A DNA stretch of 16,111 bases from Actinomycetota bacterium (GCA_947465365.1 CANIAV010000006.1:1-16111), one strand, 5' to 3'; positions 1 to 7,940 are shown, numbered from the stretch's first letter. Notes: generated from the sequence alone by a model not told the origin. Numbers and translations: made by a program.

Positions 1-2
1 AA

Positions 3-278
3 GATGAAGTTGTCGGTAAGAAAACCTTGGCGGTTCGCTTAGGCGACAAAGGTGCGCGCCGCCTTTACATCGCGCTCTTGGTATCCGCTCATCTCTTTGC
101 GCTGCTAACTTTTAGACCGGCAGCTGCCTTAACTCTGCTTGCTGCTCCCCTGACTTGGAAGTTAGCCCGCGGGGTTGCCAGCGGAGTATCAGGCGCAGAT
201 TTGATCCCGTATCTGGCCAGGACGGGCAAATTTCAATTGGTCTTTGCCCTGCTTTTTGCACTCGGCCTAGTTATCTAA
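3..278 (+). CDS. menA: MenA C-terminal part (1,4-dihydroxy-2-naphthoate polyprenyltransferase), 5' end outside the window
   Basis: This is the last 91 codons of a reading frame already open at the left edge. MenA is an integral membrane UbiA-type prenyltransferase that attaches a polyprenyl chain to 1,4-dihydroxy-2-naphthoate, the membrane step of menaquinone synthesis. The visible part begins with the acidic and basic signature DEVVGKKTLAVRLGD, which resembles the second Asp-containing loop and the GKRTLAVRLGD block of actinobacterial MenA. Hydrophobic segments follow at about LYIALLVSAHLFALLTF, at the Ala/Leu-rich stretch after it, and at the very C-terminus (FQLVFALLFALGLVI), as expected for the last helices. 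The TTG at 27 is an internal codon, not the start. Its neighbours, a PLDc_N gene and a cytochrome c maturation operon, match the usual actinobacterial setting of menA. The family call is firm, but the N-terminal catalytic half cannot be judged. Confidence 0.85.
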   Translation, partial: DEVVGKKTLAVRLGDKGARRLYIALLVSAHLFALLTFRPAAALTLLAAPLTWKLARGVASGVSGADLIPYLARTGKFQLVFALLFALGLVI

Positions 279-285
279 CTTTGGC

Positions 286-291
286 TAGAAT
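286..291 (+). promoter_or_regulatory. Putative -10 element (TAGAAT) for the PLDc_N gene
   Basis: TAGAAT fits the actinobacterial TANNNT -10 pattern and ends six bases before the ATG at 298, so transcription could start at or next to the A of the start codon. The AGGAG at 292-296 is only one base from the ATG, too close to act as a normal Shine-Dalgarno for it. No clear -35 is visible. Confidence 0.5.
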
Positions 292-297
292 AGGAGC

Positions 298-558
298 ATG
301 ATCAAGTTGCAAGCCATAATCTTACTTTCCTCACTTGTTCTAACTTTGTATGCATTTATCGATTGTGCAAGACGCGATGAATCTCTACTTAAGAAGTTAC
401 CAAAGTGGGGTTGGCTACTACTGATTCTCTTTCTTTCCCCATTTGGTGCAATTGGTTATCTAATAATCGGTCGTGCAGGTGGCCAAAGCGGTCCCCGGCC
501 ACCAAAGCGACGCATCTTGCCGCCAGATGATGATCCAGATTTTCTACGTAAACTTTAA
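298..558 (+). CDS. Small PLDc_N-domain membrane protein
   Basis: An 86-residue protein of the PLDc_N type, the membrane N-terminal module of cardiolipin synthases found here without any phospholipase D catalytic domain. It has one hydrophobic helix at about residues 4-20, a short charged loop (DCARRDESLLKKLP), a second helix at about 37-57 (WGWLLLILFLSPFGAIGYLIIG), and a charged, proline-rich cytoplasmic tail ending in DDDPDFLRKL. The WxWxxxxLF-SPFGAIGYLIIGR block is the family hallmark. It lacks HKD motifs, so it is not a lipid synthase; its molecular function is unknown. Such genes commonly sit beside menA and ccs genes in actinobacteria. I keep the ATG at 298 because a -10-like hexamer sits six bases upstream. 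A TTG at 307 would be about ten bases from the AGGAG at 292-296 and is the alternative start. Confidence 0.8.
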   Translation: MIKLQAIILLSSLVLTLYAFIDCARRDESLLKKLPKWGWLLLILFLSPFGAIGYLIIGRAGGQSGPRPPKRRILPPDDDPDFLRKL

Positions 559-565
559 ATAGCTT

Positions 566-1480
566 TTAAAGGCCGCTATATGTGTGCTTGCCGGTTCCCC
601 ACACATTCACATATACGTAATTAAATAAGAATGTAGAACCAGCAAATAGACATAACCATGCTGCTCGCTTGCCGCGCCATCCAATAGTTACACGCGCATG
701 AAGATATGCCGCATATGCAACCCAGGTAATAAATGCCCAAGTCTCTTTTGGATCCCAGCCCCAATATCTGCCCCATGCACTTTCTGCCCAGATTGCTCCA
801 GCGATTACTGCAAAAGTCCAAAGTGGAAATACAAAGGCAACTAGGCGATAAGAAAGTTGATCGAGAGTTTCTAAATCAGGCAAACGCTTCGCCCACGGTT
901 TGCGCCCACCTTTAGATTCCATAGATTCTAAATAGAGGTAAGAAGCTGCAATGACATTGGCAAGTAAGAAAACTCCGCCCGAAATAATTGCGGCCACGAC
1001 GTGAATTACCAACCAAGTTGATTTAAGTGCAGGAACTAACGGTGCGCTGTTGCGATATAGCAATGTTATTGCAGTTCCGAGAGTAAGCAAAACTGAGATA
1101 GACACAAATAAACCTAGCCAACGCAGATCATGTTTACGCAAAGCAACTAAATAAGCACCTGTGAAAGCTAGAGCTCCGCTAATCGAGAACTCGTACATAT
1201 TGCCCCACGGCACATGTTTTGCAGAAATTCCACGTGCGATTACGCCAGCAAGCAAAAGTAAAAATCCTAAAATCATCATTGCAGTTGCAATGCGCGCGGC
1301 TCGTTCGGTTCGGGTGTAATCCAAAGTCTTAGTTAAAACGCTTCCAGTGGTCGCTTCGCTCTGTTCGGGCGCTCGTACCGCCCAGGCAGTTTCAAAGGCA
1401 TGGGCAAAGAAAGAGATAGCAAAAATTCCCATTGCAGAATAAACAAAGTAGTTAGAGATATAGGCCCATGTTGTTTGCAT
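566..1480 (-). CDS. ccsB: Cytochrome c biogenesis protein CcsB (CcsA/ResC family)
   Basis: A 304-residue polytopic membrane protein and the haem-handling half of the System II cytochrome c synthetase. With ResB it moves haem to the outer face of the membrane and joins it to CxxCH motifs of apocytochromes. The Trp-rich haem-binding (WWD-type) loop is at about residues 231-248 and contains WGRYWGWDPKETW. Candidate axial histidines lie at about H89, just before WGNMYEF, at H150 inside a helix, and at H251 after the Trp loop. About eight hydrophobic segments can be read. It is the last gene of the five-gene operon. The ATG directly abuts the TAA of resB, and the purine-rich run AGAAGAGAGAGA before it can act as ribosome binding site, so translation is probably coupled. 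Length and motifs are normal. The likely substrate is the QcrC subunit of the cytochrome bcc complex (inference). Confidence 0.95.
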   Translation of the reverse strand: MQTTWAYISNYFVYSAMGIFAISFFAHAFETAWAVRAPEQSEATTGSVLTKTLDYTRTERAARIATAMMILGFLLLLAGVIARGISAKHVPWGNMYEFSISGALAFTGAYLVALRKHDLRWLGLFVSISVLLTLGTAITLLYRNSAPLVPALKSTWLVIHVVAAIISGGVFLLANVIAASYLYLESMESKGGRKPWAKRLPDLETLDQLSYRLVAFVFPLWTFAVIAGAIWAESAWGRYWGWDPKETWAFITWVAYAAYLHARVTIGWRGKRAAWLCLFAGSTFLFNYVYVNVWGTGKHTYSGL

Positions 1481-2956
1481 TTATCTCTCTCTTCTCAAAT
1501 CTTTAACAAATCTTTCGATTTCTGCGTCCAGCCCAGGTGCACCATTCTTGGCTAGCCCTGCCACTTCTACAACTCCAGATGATGTGATCCTTATCCATAT
1601 CCGGCGCCTTCTGCCAAAGAGCGAGGCAAGCAAGCCCAAAATCGCAGCGATCGCACCATATAAGGCATATCCCTTGCCAGGATCATCAACTATTTGCAGA
1701 TTTACCCACGGAACAAAAGTTTCAAAAGTTATCGAACCCTGCGGATATGAGAAAGTCTCTCCTGGTTTTAGCGAGTTAAGTGCAATTCGCTTCATCTTTG
1801 ACGTATCAATTCGATAAACAGATTGTGGAGCTCCAGAATCTAAACCGAGATCGCCTTGCCATATCGAGAAAAGTAATTTGGGGTCAAGCGCCTCTGGAAA
1901 TACTGAGATGCCACCTTGTTTGGCATCTCGCGCAAAGGTCGGCAAGAAACTGGCAACAAATCCAATTTGAGGATTGGCATCTGGAACCTTTATCGAACCG
2001 ATCGAACGTAAATTTCCATCTTGTGGCAAGAACGGAACTGGTCCTTGGAGTGCTACTTGACCAGTTGAATCGCGCACGGTGACGATCGGTGAATATCCAT
2101 TGGCTTGCAGGTAAACGCGAGTATTTCCGAAGGTAAGCGGGCTATTAACCTTTAAAGTCTTTATCGTAGAATTTTTCTCACCAGGATTTGTGACTCTAAC
2201 GGTTGCGGTGTAATCCTGTGGGGCATTTGTTACCGGATCATACTTAGCCTGAAAATCTATGACTTCAATAATAAATGGTTGCAGCGAGTCTTCATTTACT
2301 AGTTTTCCAAAAGATAATGTGTCATAAGAAGTTGGCACGCTAATAAAGCGTTCTCCTTTACTAACGATCGCCTCGCCGCGCATTCCAAAGAGCGAGCCGA
2401 CGCTTACCCCCATCAAAATAAGAATTAGCGACAAGTGGAAGAGTAAATTTCCGGTCTCGCGTAGATATCCTTTTTCTGCAGAGATGCTGTTCTCTTCAAC
2501 GCGAACCCGAAAACGTGCTTTCTTAAACCATGATTGTGCATCTGCAAGCTCTTGCCCATTTCCTTTAAATTCTTGGAAAGATTCCATCCGCGACAAGTTG
2601 CGAGGGGTAAGCGGTGGTAGCGCGCGCATCGCCTTGAAGTGCTCAAAGGTGCGCGGCAGAACGCAGCCAATTAGTGAGATAAAGAGCAAGATATAGATAG
2701 CGCTAAACCAAGGCGATGAGTAAACGGCAAAGCCGGAGAATCGTTCGATCCAACGGGCTAATTCGGGGCTATCTATAAAGTATTGGCGTACCGCCATTGG
2801 ATTCTGGGTGCGCTGCGGAATTAGTGATCCAGGTACTGCGGCCACACCCAACATAATTAATAAAATTAGCGCGGTACGCATGCTGGTTAATTGGCGCCAC
2901 ATAAAGCGCGCTAAACCAGTGGCATCTAATTCAGGAAGTACTGGTTCTGTACTCAT
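1481..2956 (-). CDS. resB: Cytochrome c biogenesis protein ResB
   Basis: A 491-residue protein and the partner of CcsB in System II cytochrome c maturation. The hydrophobic layout is typical: helices at about 27-46 (ALILLIMLGVAAVPGSLIP), 83-100 and 171-188 (LLFHLSLILILMGVSVGSLF), then a long extracytoplasmic domain of roughly 240 residues, and a last helix at about 430-447 before a basic cytoplasmic tail. H174 in the third helix is in the position of the conserved haem-ligand histidine of this family. The protein carries no signal-like cleavage site. Its ATG overlaps the stop of ccdA as TGATG, and its stop abuts the ATG of ccsB, so the three genes are translationally linked. No strong Shine-Dalgarno precedes the ATG, which suggests re-initiation after ccdA. 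Length is ordinary for actinobacteria. Confidence 0.93.
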   Translation of the reverse strand: MSTEPVLPELDATGLARFMWRQLTSMRTALILLIMLGVAAVPGSLIPQRTQNPMAVRQYFIDSPELARWIERFSGFAVYSSPWFSAIYILLFISLIGCVLPRTFEHFKAMRALPPLTPRNLSRMESFQEFKGNGQELADAQSWFKKARFRVRVEENSISAEKGYLRETGNLLFHLSLILILMGVSVGSLFGMRGEAIVSKGERFISVPTSYDTLSFGKLVNEDSLQPFIIEVIDFQAKYDPVTNAPQDYTATVRVTNPGEKNSTIKTLKVNSPLTFGNTRVYLQANGYSPIVTVRDSTGQVALQGPVPFLPQDGNLRSIGSIKVPDANPQIGFVASFLPTFARDAKQGGISVFPEALDPKLLFSIWQGDLGLDSGAPQSVYRIDTSKMKRIALNSLKPGETFSYPQGSITFETFVPWVNLQIVDDPGKGYALYGAIAAILGLLASLFGRRRRIWIRITSSGVVEVAGLAKNGAPGLDAEIERFVKDLRRER

Positions 2957-3681
2957 CAGATCACCGGTGCAAAGTCAGAGATAAGCGATCGCAGAGATGC
3001 CATTAAATCAGTCCAGATTCCCAACAGCTGCGCGATGCCAATAAGTATTAGAAGTGCGCCACCAATCTTGGTGATTAAGTCTCCGCGCTTAGTTAAGAAT
3101 TTACGCAGCCGCGCAGATTTATCTAAGTAAAGACCCGATGCAATAAAAGGTGCGCCTAATCCGATGCAGTAACCAAAGGATAAAATCGCACCACGTGCAG
3201 CGCTAGATTCCTGAAAAGCAAGAGTTTGTACGGTTGCTAACGCAGGCCCAATACAAGGTGTCCAACCAATACCAAAAAGGAAACCTAATAGCGGTGCACC
3301 AATTAACCCACCATTAGTAGAAATTTTTGGAGAGAAAGTTGGCGCCATTGGAAAGCGCCCCATGAAGATAAGCCCCATGAAGATCGTGATCACTCCAAGT
3401 ACTCTGGTGATTAACTCTTCATGGGCGGTGATTTGTGAACCGATTCCGCCGAAGAAAGCGCCATATGAAATAAAGAGAACGCTAAAGCCAAGCACAAAGA
3501 GAATGGAACCTAGAAATACGCGACCCTTCGCATTTGAGTAACCCGCGGCAAAAGATAGATAACCCGGTACTAAAGGCAATACACAAGGAGATATAAAAGA
3601 AATTAACCCTGCCAGAATTGCAATAGGGAATGCGGCTAAGAGAAATCCACTAAAGAGTTGATCAACGAAGAAACTGGTCAT
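2956..3681 (-). CDS. ccdA: Thiol-disulfide electron transporter CcdA
   Basis: A 241-residue, six-helix membrane protein of the CcdA/DsbD-beta family. It passes electrons from cytoplasmic thioredoxin across the membrane to the ResA-like thioredoxin encoded just upstream, so that apocytochrome cysteines are reduced before haem is attached. The two redox cysteines are visible in their family motifs: C33 in SPCVLPLVPGYLS, and C143 in GWTPCIGPAL. Six hydrophobic segments match the usual fold and length. The start ATG overlaps the TGA of the resA-like gene as ATGA, and a GGAAG lies about five bases upstream, within the end of that gene. Its own TGA overlaps the resB start. Order and overlaps match the actinobacterial resA-ccdA-resB-ccsB operon. 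Confidence 0.94.
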   Translation of the reverse strand: MTSFFVDQLFSGFLLAAFPIAILAGLISFISPCVLPLVPGYLSFAAGYSNAKGRVFLGSILFVLGFSVLFISYGAFFGGIGSQITAHEELITRVLGVITIFMGLIFMGRFPMAPTFSPKISTNGGLIGAPLLGFLFGIGWTPCIGPALATVQTLAFQESSAARGAILSFGYCIGLGAPFIASGLYLDKSARLRKFLTKRGDLITKIGGALLILIGIAQLLGIWTDLMASLRSLISDFAPVI

Positions 3682-4223
3682 TCTGCTTCCAGCTTTCGAA
3701 TCAATTTACTCAGCGCGGTCAGCGTTACTTCACCAGATATACGCGCAGCGACGTTCCCACGCTTATCAATTAACACCGTTGAAGGAATTGCGTTGGCGGG
3801 CAAAGTACCTTTAAAGCCAATCAGAAGTGAATCATCGATAAATGTTGGATATGGCATGGCTAGCCGGCGCGAGAAAGCTTCGGCGGTCGCCGGATTATCG
3901 CGAGTTAATATCCCCATAAATTGCACATCTGAATACTGTTTTGATAATTCAATTAACGTTGGAATTTCGGCACGACATGGAGAGCACCAAGATGCCCAAA
4001 CATTTACAACTGCCACCTGACCAGGGTTAAAGATAAATGTCTTCCCACTAAGGGTCATTCCTGATAACGCTGGAGCTGGATTTCTTTTGGCAATTTCAAT
4101 AAAAGTTACTGCGCCGCTACCTTCGATAAAACTCTCTTCTGGCGTAGAAGTTCCACCTCCACAACCAGTTAATGAAATCAAAGAGAAGATAGTCAGCGCA
4201 ATTAAGGAAGTTGGCTTACGCAT
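3678..4223 (-). CDS. resA: ResA/TlpA-like thioredoxin lipoprotein
   Basis: A 181-residue membrane-anchored thioredoxin-fold protein that reduces cysteines of apocytochrome c outside the cell membrane. The N-terminus is a lipoprotein signal peptide with lipobox LTGC at about 18-21, so C21 would be lipidated. After a short linker comes an AhpC/TSA-Redoxin type domain with the active site WCSPC (C80, C83), and a later IPSTVLID with the cis-proline loop. It is the second gene of the operon, eight bases after the histidine phosphatase stop, and shares an ATGA overlap with ccdA, its electron donor. Only a weak purine-rich stretch (AAGAAG, about eleven bases before the ATG) is seen as ribosome binding site. 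ResA versus TlpA cannot be separated by motif alone; the operon context favours the ResA role. Confidence 0.92.
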   Translation of the reverse strand: MRKPTSLIALTIFSLISLTGCGGGTSTPEESFIEGSGAVTFIEIAKRNPAPALSGMTLSGKTFIFNPGQVAVVNVWASWCSPCRAEIPTLIELSKQYSDVQFMGILTRDNPATAEAFSRRLAMPYPTFIDDSLLIGFKGTLPANAIPSTVLIDKRGNVAARISGEVTLTALSKLIRKLEAE

Positions 4224-4231
4224 TGATTTAA

Positions 4232-4855
4232 TTACTTCTTCGGCGGTAGTAAATGTGCGGCTGGCTCAGAGTAAGAGAGCCCAGAGATTACGCCGTCGTC
4301 ATCAAAGTGAATACTTGTCACAGATGCCAATGTACATTCGCGTTTGCGGGGATCGTGCAACATCGAACGGCCTTCAATTGCGCTACGTGTAATCCAAATT
4401 GGTAGTTGATGTGACACAACAATTGCATCTTTTCCATTCGCTGCCTTATGGGCTGCAAAAATTGCGGCAAACATTCTATTTATCTGATCTTCGTATGGTT
4501 CGCCCCATGATGGCTTCCACGGGTTATACAAATGCCGCCACGCAGTTGGGTGCTTTAAAATTCCACTACCTGGTTCAAAACTCTTACCTTCAAAGATATT
4601 TCCAGCTTCGATCAAACGATCATCGGTTGTGATTTCAATTCCATGTGCTTTTGCGATTGGCGCTGCTGTCTCTTGCGCACGTTGCAATGGTGAAACATGC
4701 AGCGCACCTAAATCAATTGACTTTGACCATTCACCAAGAACTTGTGCCATCTCTTGCCCACGGTTAGATAAACGCCATCCGGGCTGGCGGCCATAGAGAA
4801 TTTTCTGTGGATTCTCGACTTCACCGTGGCGCGCTACGTGGACTGTTGAACTCAT
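4232..4855 (-). CDS. Histidine phosphatase family protein (phosphoglycerate mutase-like)
   Basis: A 207-residue member of the histidine phosphatase superfamily. The phospho-accepting RHGE is at residues 9-12, an arginine in SPLQRAQET at about 59, an acidic EAGNIFEGKS segment at about 83, and the second histidine in VVSHQLPIW at about 149. The catalytic set is complete. The substrate is unknown; small-molecule phosphatase activity is more likely than glycolytic mutase. It is the first gene of the cytochrome c maturation operon, the position held by Rv0525 in Mycobacterium. I place the start at ATG 4855 rather than the ATG at 4867, because a TATGCT hexamer lies seven bases upstream and itself covers the 4867 ATG, and because family members start close to the VARHG motif. 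The longer form would add only MLSA. Confidence 0.87.
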   Translation of the reverse strand: MSSTVHVARHGEVENPQKILYGRQPGWRLSNRGQEMAQVLGEWSKSIDLGALHVSPLQRAQETAAPIAKAHGIEITTDDRLIEAGNIFEGKSFEPGSGILKHPTAWRHLYNPWKPSWGEPYEDQINRMFAAIFAAHKAANGKDAIVVSHQLPIWITRSAIEGRSMLHDPRKRECTLASVTSIHFDDDGVISGLSYSEPAAHLLPPKK

Positions 4856-4862
4856 AGCGCTA

Positions 4863-4868
4863 AGCATA
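4863..4868 (-). promoter_or_regulatory. Putative -10 element (TATGCT) of the cytochrome c maturation operon
   Basis: Read on the minus strand, TATGCT ends seven bases before the ATG at 4855 and matches TANNNT. It would give a leaderless or near-leaderless transcript for the whole histidine phosphatase-resA-ccdA-resB-ccsB operon, and it argues against the upstream ATG at 4867, which lies inside the hexamer. No -35 is clear. Confidence 0.5.
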
Positions 4869-4905
4869 AAGCGTCTTATGGTGGGGCAATATCGCGCTTA
4901 ATCTA

Positions 4906-4911
4906 TAAGGT
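4906..4911 (+). promoter_or_regulatory. Putative -10 element (TAAGGT) for the HAD hydrolase gene
   Basis: TAAGGT ends six bases before ATG 4918, the same spacing as at 286-291. An overlapping TATAAG at 4904-4909 is an alternative. There is no Shine-Dalgarno at a usable distance, so a leaderless mRNA is likely. The divergent operon's -10 lies about 40 bases away in the same 62-base spacer. Confidence 0.5.
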
Positions 4912-4917
4912 AGTGAC

Positions 4918-5685
4918 ATGTCACTCACACCGCGGCGAGCGGCTTTCTTCGACGTAGATAACACCTTGGTGCGAGGCTCAACGATCTACTTCCTCGGCCG
5001 GGGCATGTACCAACGAGGCTTTTTTACTAAATCAGATATTTCCAGATTCGTCCTTGCCAATCTGAGATTTCGTTTGACGGGTACCGAGAAGCAAGATGAG
5101 ATAAATCGTTTTCAAAAATCAGCTCAAGATTTCATTGGCGGACATAACGTCTCGGATATTAGAGAAGTCGCCCAAGAGATTTATGACGAGTATGTCTCTC
5201 CGGCACTTTGGGAAGGCACCATTGAAATTGCGCAACGACATCTAAATGATGGGGTTGAAGTTTGGCTAGTAACTGCAGCACCGGAAGATATGGCAACTTT
5301 AATTGCTGAGCGTTTAGGTTTTACGGGCGCACTCGGTAGTAGAGCGGCAATTGAAAATGGACACTACACCGGCGCTATGAATGGGCCGCTATTACATGGG
5401 CGTGAGAAAGCAACTGCGATAGAAGAGCTTGCAAAAGAACATGGTTTCGATTTAGAAAATTGTTTTGGTTACTCAGATAGCCACAATGATTTACCGTTAT
5501 TGCTTACCGTTGGAAATCCATCTGCGATTAATCCTGATGCAAAGCTGCGCATCCGCGCGCTCAAAGAACGCTGGCCAATTCACGATTTTCGCCGGATGCG
5601 TTTTCTAAATCGTTTACTTGGGCCGATGGTCTCGCGCGTTGCTTGGATCGGCACCAGACTTACTCCGCGCCGTAAGTCCCGCTGA
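4918..5685 (+). CDS. HAD-IB family hydrolase (SerB1-like phosphatase)
   Basis: A 255-residue cytoplasmic phosphatase of HAD subfamily IB. All four HAD motifs are visible: motif I FFDVDNTL with D12 and D14 (nucleophile and acid/base), motif II Thr at about T119 in VWLVTAAPEDM, the lysine of motif III at about K164 in GREKATA, and motif IV GYSDSHNDLP with D187 and D191. A helical cap lies between motifs I and II. The C-terminus is a basic segment (GTRLTPRRKSR) that could touch membrane or nucleic acid, a trait seen in relatives. The family is often annotated as phosphoserine phosphatase (SerB1, Rv0505c type), but the true substrate is uncertain. It lies 53 bases before the helicase-associated gene, which has its own promoter-like hexamer, so it may be a single-gene unit. 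The start is supported by the -10 hexamer at 4906-4911. Confidence 0.9.
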   Translation: MSLTPRRAAFFDVDNTLVRGSTIYFLGRGMYQRGFFTKSDISRFVLANLRFRLTGTEKQDEINRFQKSAQDFIGGHNVSDIREVAQEIYDEYVSPALWEGTIEIAQRHLNDGVEVWLVTAAPEDMATLIAERLGFTGALGSRAAIENGHYTGAMNGPLLHGREKATAIEELAKEHGFDLENCFGYSDSHNDLPLLLTVGNPSAINPDAKLRIRALKERWPIHDFRRMRFLNRLLGPMVSRVAWIGTRLTPRRKSR

Positions 5686-5723
5686 GTTAAATAGCCAATT
5701 CGCGCTAGCACCTCACTTGCCAG

Positions 5724-5729
5724 TAATGT
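5724..5729 (+). promoter_or_regulatory. Putative -10 element (TAATGT) of the XPB operon
   Basis: TAATGT fits TANNNT and ends nine bases before the ATG at 5739, which would give a leader of zero to about three bases. No Shine-Dalgarno is present before this ATG. A TTGCCA lies directly upstream, but it is too close to serve as a -35. Confidence 0.4.
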
Positions 5730-5738
5730 AGGCAAGTT

Positions 5739-7940
5739 ATGGAAACGCGCTCCTTTGCAGATTACTTACGTACCTTGGATGACGCTGCCCTAATTTCGCT
5801 CTTTTCACATCGCCCAGATCTAGTAACGCCAGTACCGCCAGATATTGCATCTCTTGCCGTTCGTGCGACATCTGCCCCTAGCCTGGCACGTGCCATCGAT
5901 GCCTTAACTGCTTGGCAATATCAAGTTCTCGAAGCTTGTGCGGTATCTGCCGAACCATTTACCGAGAAGAACATCGCAGCGCTTACAAATAAGGCAGCGC
6001 TCTTTGTAATTCCTGGACTTGTTGAACGCGGACTTATTTACAGCGGAAAAGATGGGCTCTACCTTCCAACCACAGTGCGCGAAGTTCTTGGAAATGATTG
6101 CGCCGGTCTTGGTCCACAATCGATGGCAAAGTTAAATTTAAAGAAGTTAGATGAGGCACCACCTGCGGCAAAGAAAGCGCTAGATGCCATGGTTTGGGGA
6201 CCACCACGCGGAACTATCGCTGATGTAAAGAAGCCAGGTGCTGGCGTTGCTTGGTTACTGGAAAATGACTTTGTAGTTGTGGCAAATTCGCATACCGTCT
6301 TGATGCCGCGTGAAGTCGCTATTTACCTGCGCGGGGGAAAGATCCATAAAGAGTTATTTACAAAAGCGCCGGTACTTGTTGGTGATAAGCGAGATAGCAA
6401 AAGCGTTCAATTAGCAGCGATTGCTAACATCTCAACTTTCTTACGTTGGACCGAAGAGATTTTAAATTTCTGGGCGCAAGAGCCAGCCGATGCGTTGCGC
6501 TCTGGTGGCTTAGGAGTTCGTGATCTAAAGATTATCTCCACTCATCTTGGTGTTGATGCTAATTGCGCAGCATTTGTTGCAGAACTTAGCTACTTAGCAG
6601 GGCTCTTAACAATTGATCCTGATGATCGAATTCTTCCAACTAGCCAATTCGATATCTGGTTAACCCAGACGCCGTCGGCACGCTGGCAATCACTGGTTGC
6701 CCCTTGGCTAATTACTTCCCGCGTAAGTGGATTGGTCGGTAAAGAAGAGTCAAAGAACGTTGCACCACTTGGACCAGAATTAGATCGCGTGGCTGCTGCT
6801 CCGCTTCGTAAATTAACGCTGCGCTTGCTTCAGGAAAGTGAAGGAACGGCGCCGCAATTTGCCTCGTTACTTGCACTTGCCCAATGGAGCACGCCAGCGC
6901 GACGTAGCGGCGGGATATCTAGTGATTACATTCAATGGACGCTACGTGAAGCAGAATGGCTTGGACTTACTGGCCAAGGTGCAATTTCAAAGTATGCAAC
7001 TGCGCTATTATCTGGAGAAGATTTGGATGTAATTGACCAAGACTTACCAAAGCCAGTTGATCACATACTTATTCAGAGCGATCACACTGCAATTGCACCC
7101 GGCCCGCTGGAACATGAAATTGCTCAAGAGTTAGCGATTCTGGCGGAAATTGAAAGTCGCGGTGGCGCAACGGTTTATCGCTTTAGCGAAGCAACTATTC
7201 GTCGCGGGTTAGATCATGGCCGCACCGGAGATGAGATTAAAGCCTTCTTAAAGAAGACTTCTAAAACTCCAATGCCCCAACCGCTGGAATATTTAATTGC
7301 CGATGTTGCTAAGAAACATGGCAAGTTACGAGTTGGAAATACCTCAGCATTTATCCGTTGTGAAGACTCAGCGCTGATTGCCCAAATTATTAATGATAAG
7401 CGTTTAGATATTTTATCTTTGCGCCAAATAGCACCTGAAGTTCTAATCTGCCAGCACGATGCTGCAGATGCGATGGCGATATTAAGTAGCTTTGGTTACT
7501 TGCCTGCGGGAGAAGATTCACAAGGTGCACTCCTTAGTGGTCCTCGAATCCAGCGTGCAAAATCAAAGGCGCGTCCACCGCGAATAATTGGTGAATTCGA
7601 TCGTCCCGATGAATTGCAATTAGAAGGTGCACTGCGCGCACTTCGTACAGGAGAAAAATCTAGCCATCGCCAAAGTACGCTGCGCAATATTGCGGCCAAT
7701 GCGCTTGGTTCATTGCCACGAACAACTGCCAATGAAACTTTAGATATCTTGGTTGATTATCTTCAAAACCAACCGGCAACATCACTTTCTATTGGATATG
7801 CCGATAACAATGGCCTGGTTTCACATCGCATTATCGATCCCTTAAAACTCTCGGCTGGTTCGCTCATTGCGCGTGATCATGCGACCGGTGAGGTACAAAC
7901 CTTTAGAATCGCCCGCATAACTGGAGTGGCGGCGATATGA
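5739..7940 (+). CDS. Helicase-associated protein of the Rv0862c type (Helicase_C_3 domain, WYL-like tail)
   Basis: A 733-residue cytoplasmic protein resembling the conserved actinobacterial protein encoded beside the XPB helicase (Rv0862c in Mycobacterium tuberculosis, of similar length). The N-terminal third looks like winged-helix repeats (for example about 55-125, with VREVLG). A Helicase_C_3 (XPB/Ssl2-like helical barrel) segment lies at about 438-533 and includes HILIQSDHTAIAPGPL, VYRFSEATIRRGLDHGRT and PMPQPLEYLIADVAKKHGK. The last ~50 residues (about 683-733) read like a WYL-type beta module: SIGYADNNG, then IDPLKL, then a C-terminal RIARITGV. There is no Walker A motif, so it is not itself a helicase. 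It probably works with XPB, encoded two genes downstream (inference). The ATG at 5739 follows a -10-like hexamer. Its TGA overlaps the start of the M20 gene as ATGA. Confidence 0.85.
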   Translation: METRSFADYLRTLDDAALISLFSHRPDLVTPVPPDIASLAVRATSAPSLARAIDALTAWQYQVLEACAVSAEPFTEKNIAALTNKAALFVIPGLVERGLIYSGKDGLYLPTTVREVLGNDCAGLGPQSMAKLNLKKLDEAPPAAKKALDAMVWGPPRGTIADVKKPGAGVAWLLENDFVVVANSHTVLMPREVAIYLRGGKIHKELFTKAPVLVGDKRDSKSVQLAAIANISTFLRWTEEILNFWAQEPADALRSGGLGVRDLKIISTHLGVDANCAAFVAELSYLAGLLTIDPDDRILPTSQFDIWLTQTPSARWQSLVAPWLITSRVSGLVGKEESKNVAPLGPELDRVAAAPLRKLTLRLLQESEGTAPQFASLLALAQWSTPARRSGGISSDYIQWTLREAEWLGLTGQGAISKYATALLSGEDLDVIDQDLPKPVDHILIQSDHTAIAPGPLEHEIAQELAILAEIESRGGATVYRFSEATIRRGLDHGRTGDEIKAFLKKTSKTPMPQPLEYLIADVAKKHGKLRVGNTSAFIRCEDSALIAQIINDKRLDILSLRQIAPEVLICQHDAADAMAILSSFGYLPAGEDSQGALLSGPRIQRAKSKARPPRIIGEFDRPDELQLEGALRALRTGEKSSHRQSTLRNIAANALGSLPRTTANETLDILVDYLQNQPATSLSIGYADNNGLVSHRIIDPLKLSAGSLIARDHATGEVQTFRIARITGVAAI

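Noticed and set aside
292..296. AGGAG as the Shine-Dalgarno of the PLDc_N gene
   Set aside because: It is one base from the ATG, too close to pair while that codon is in the P site; it would suit only a TTG start at 307.
553..571. CTTTAAA / TTTAAAG inverted repeat between the PLDc_N and ccsB stop codons as a terminator
   Set aside because: The 7-bp stem is almost all A-T with a 5-base loop and no T-tract on either side; too weak to call, although the position between convergent genes is right.
4856..4867. Upstream ATG (4867 minus) for the histidine phosphatase
   Set aside because: This ATG is part of the putative -10 hexamer, and the added MLSA residues are not needed by the family, whose catalytic motif normally lies close to the N-terminus.
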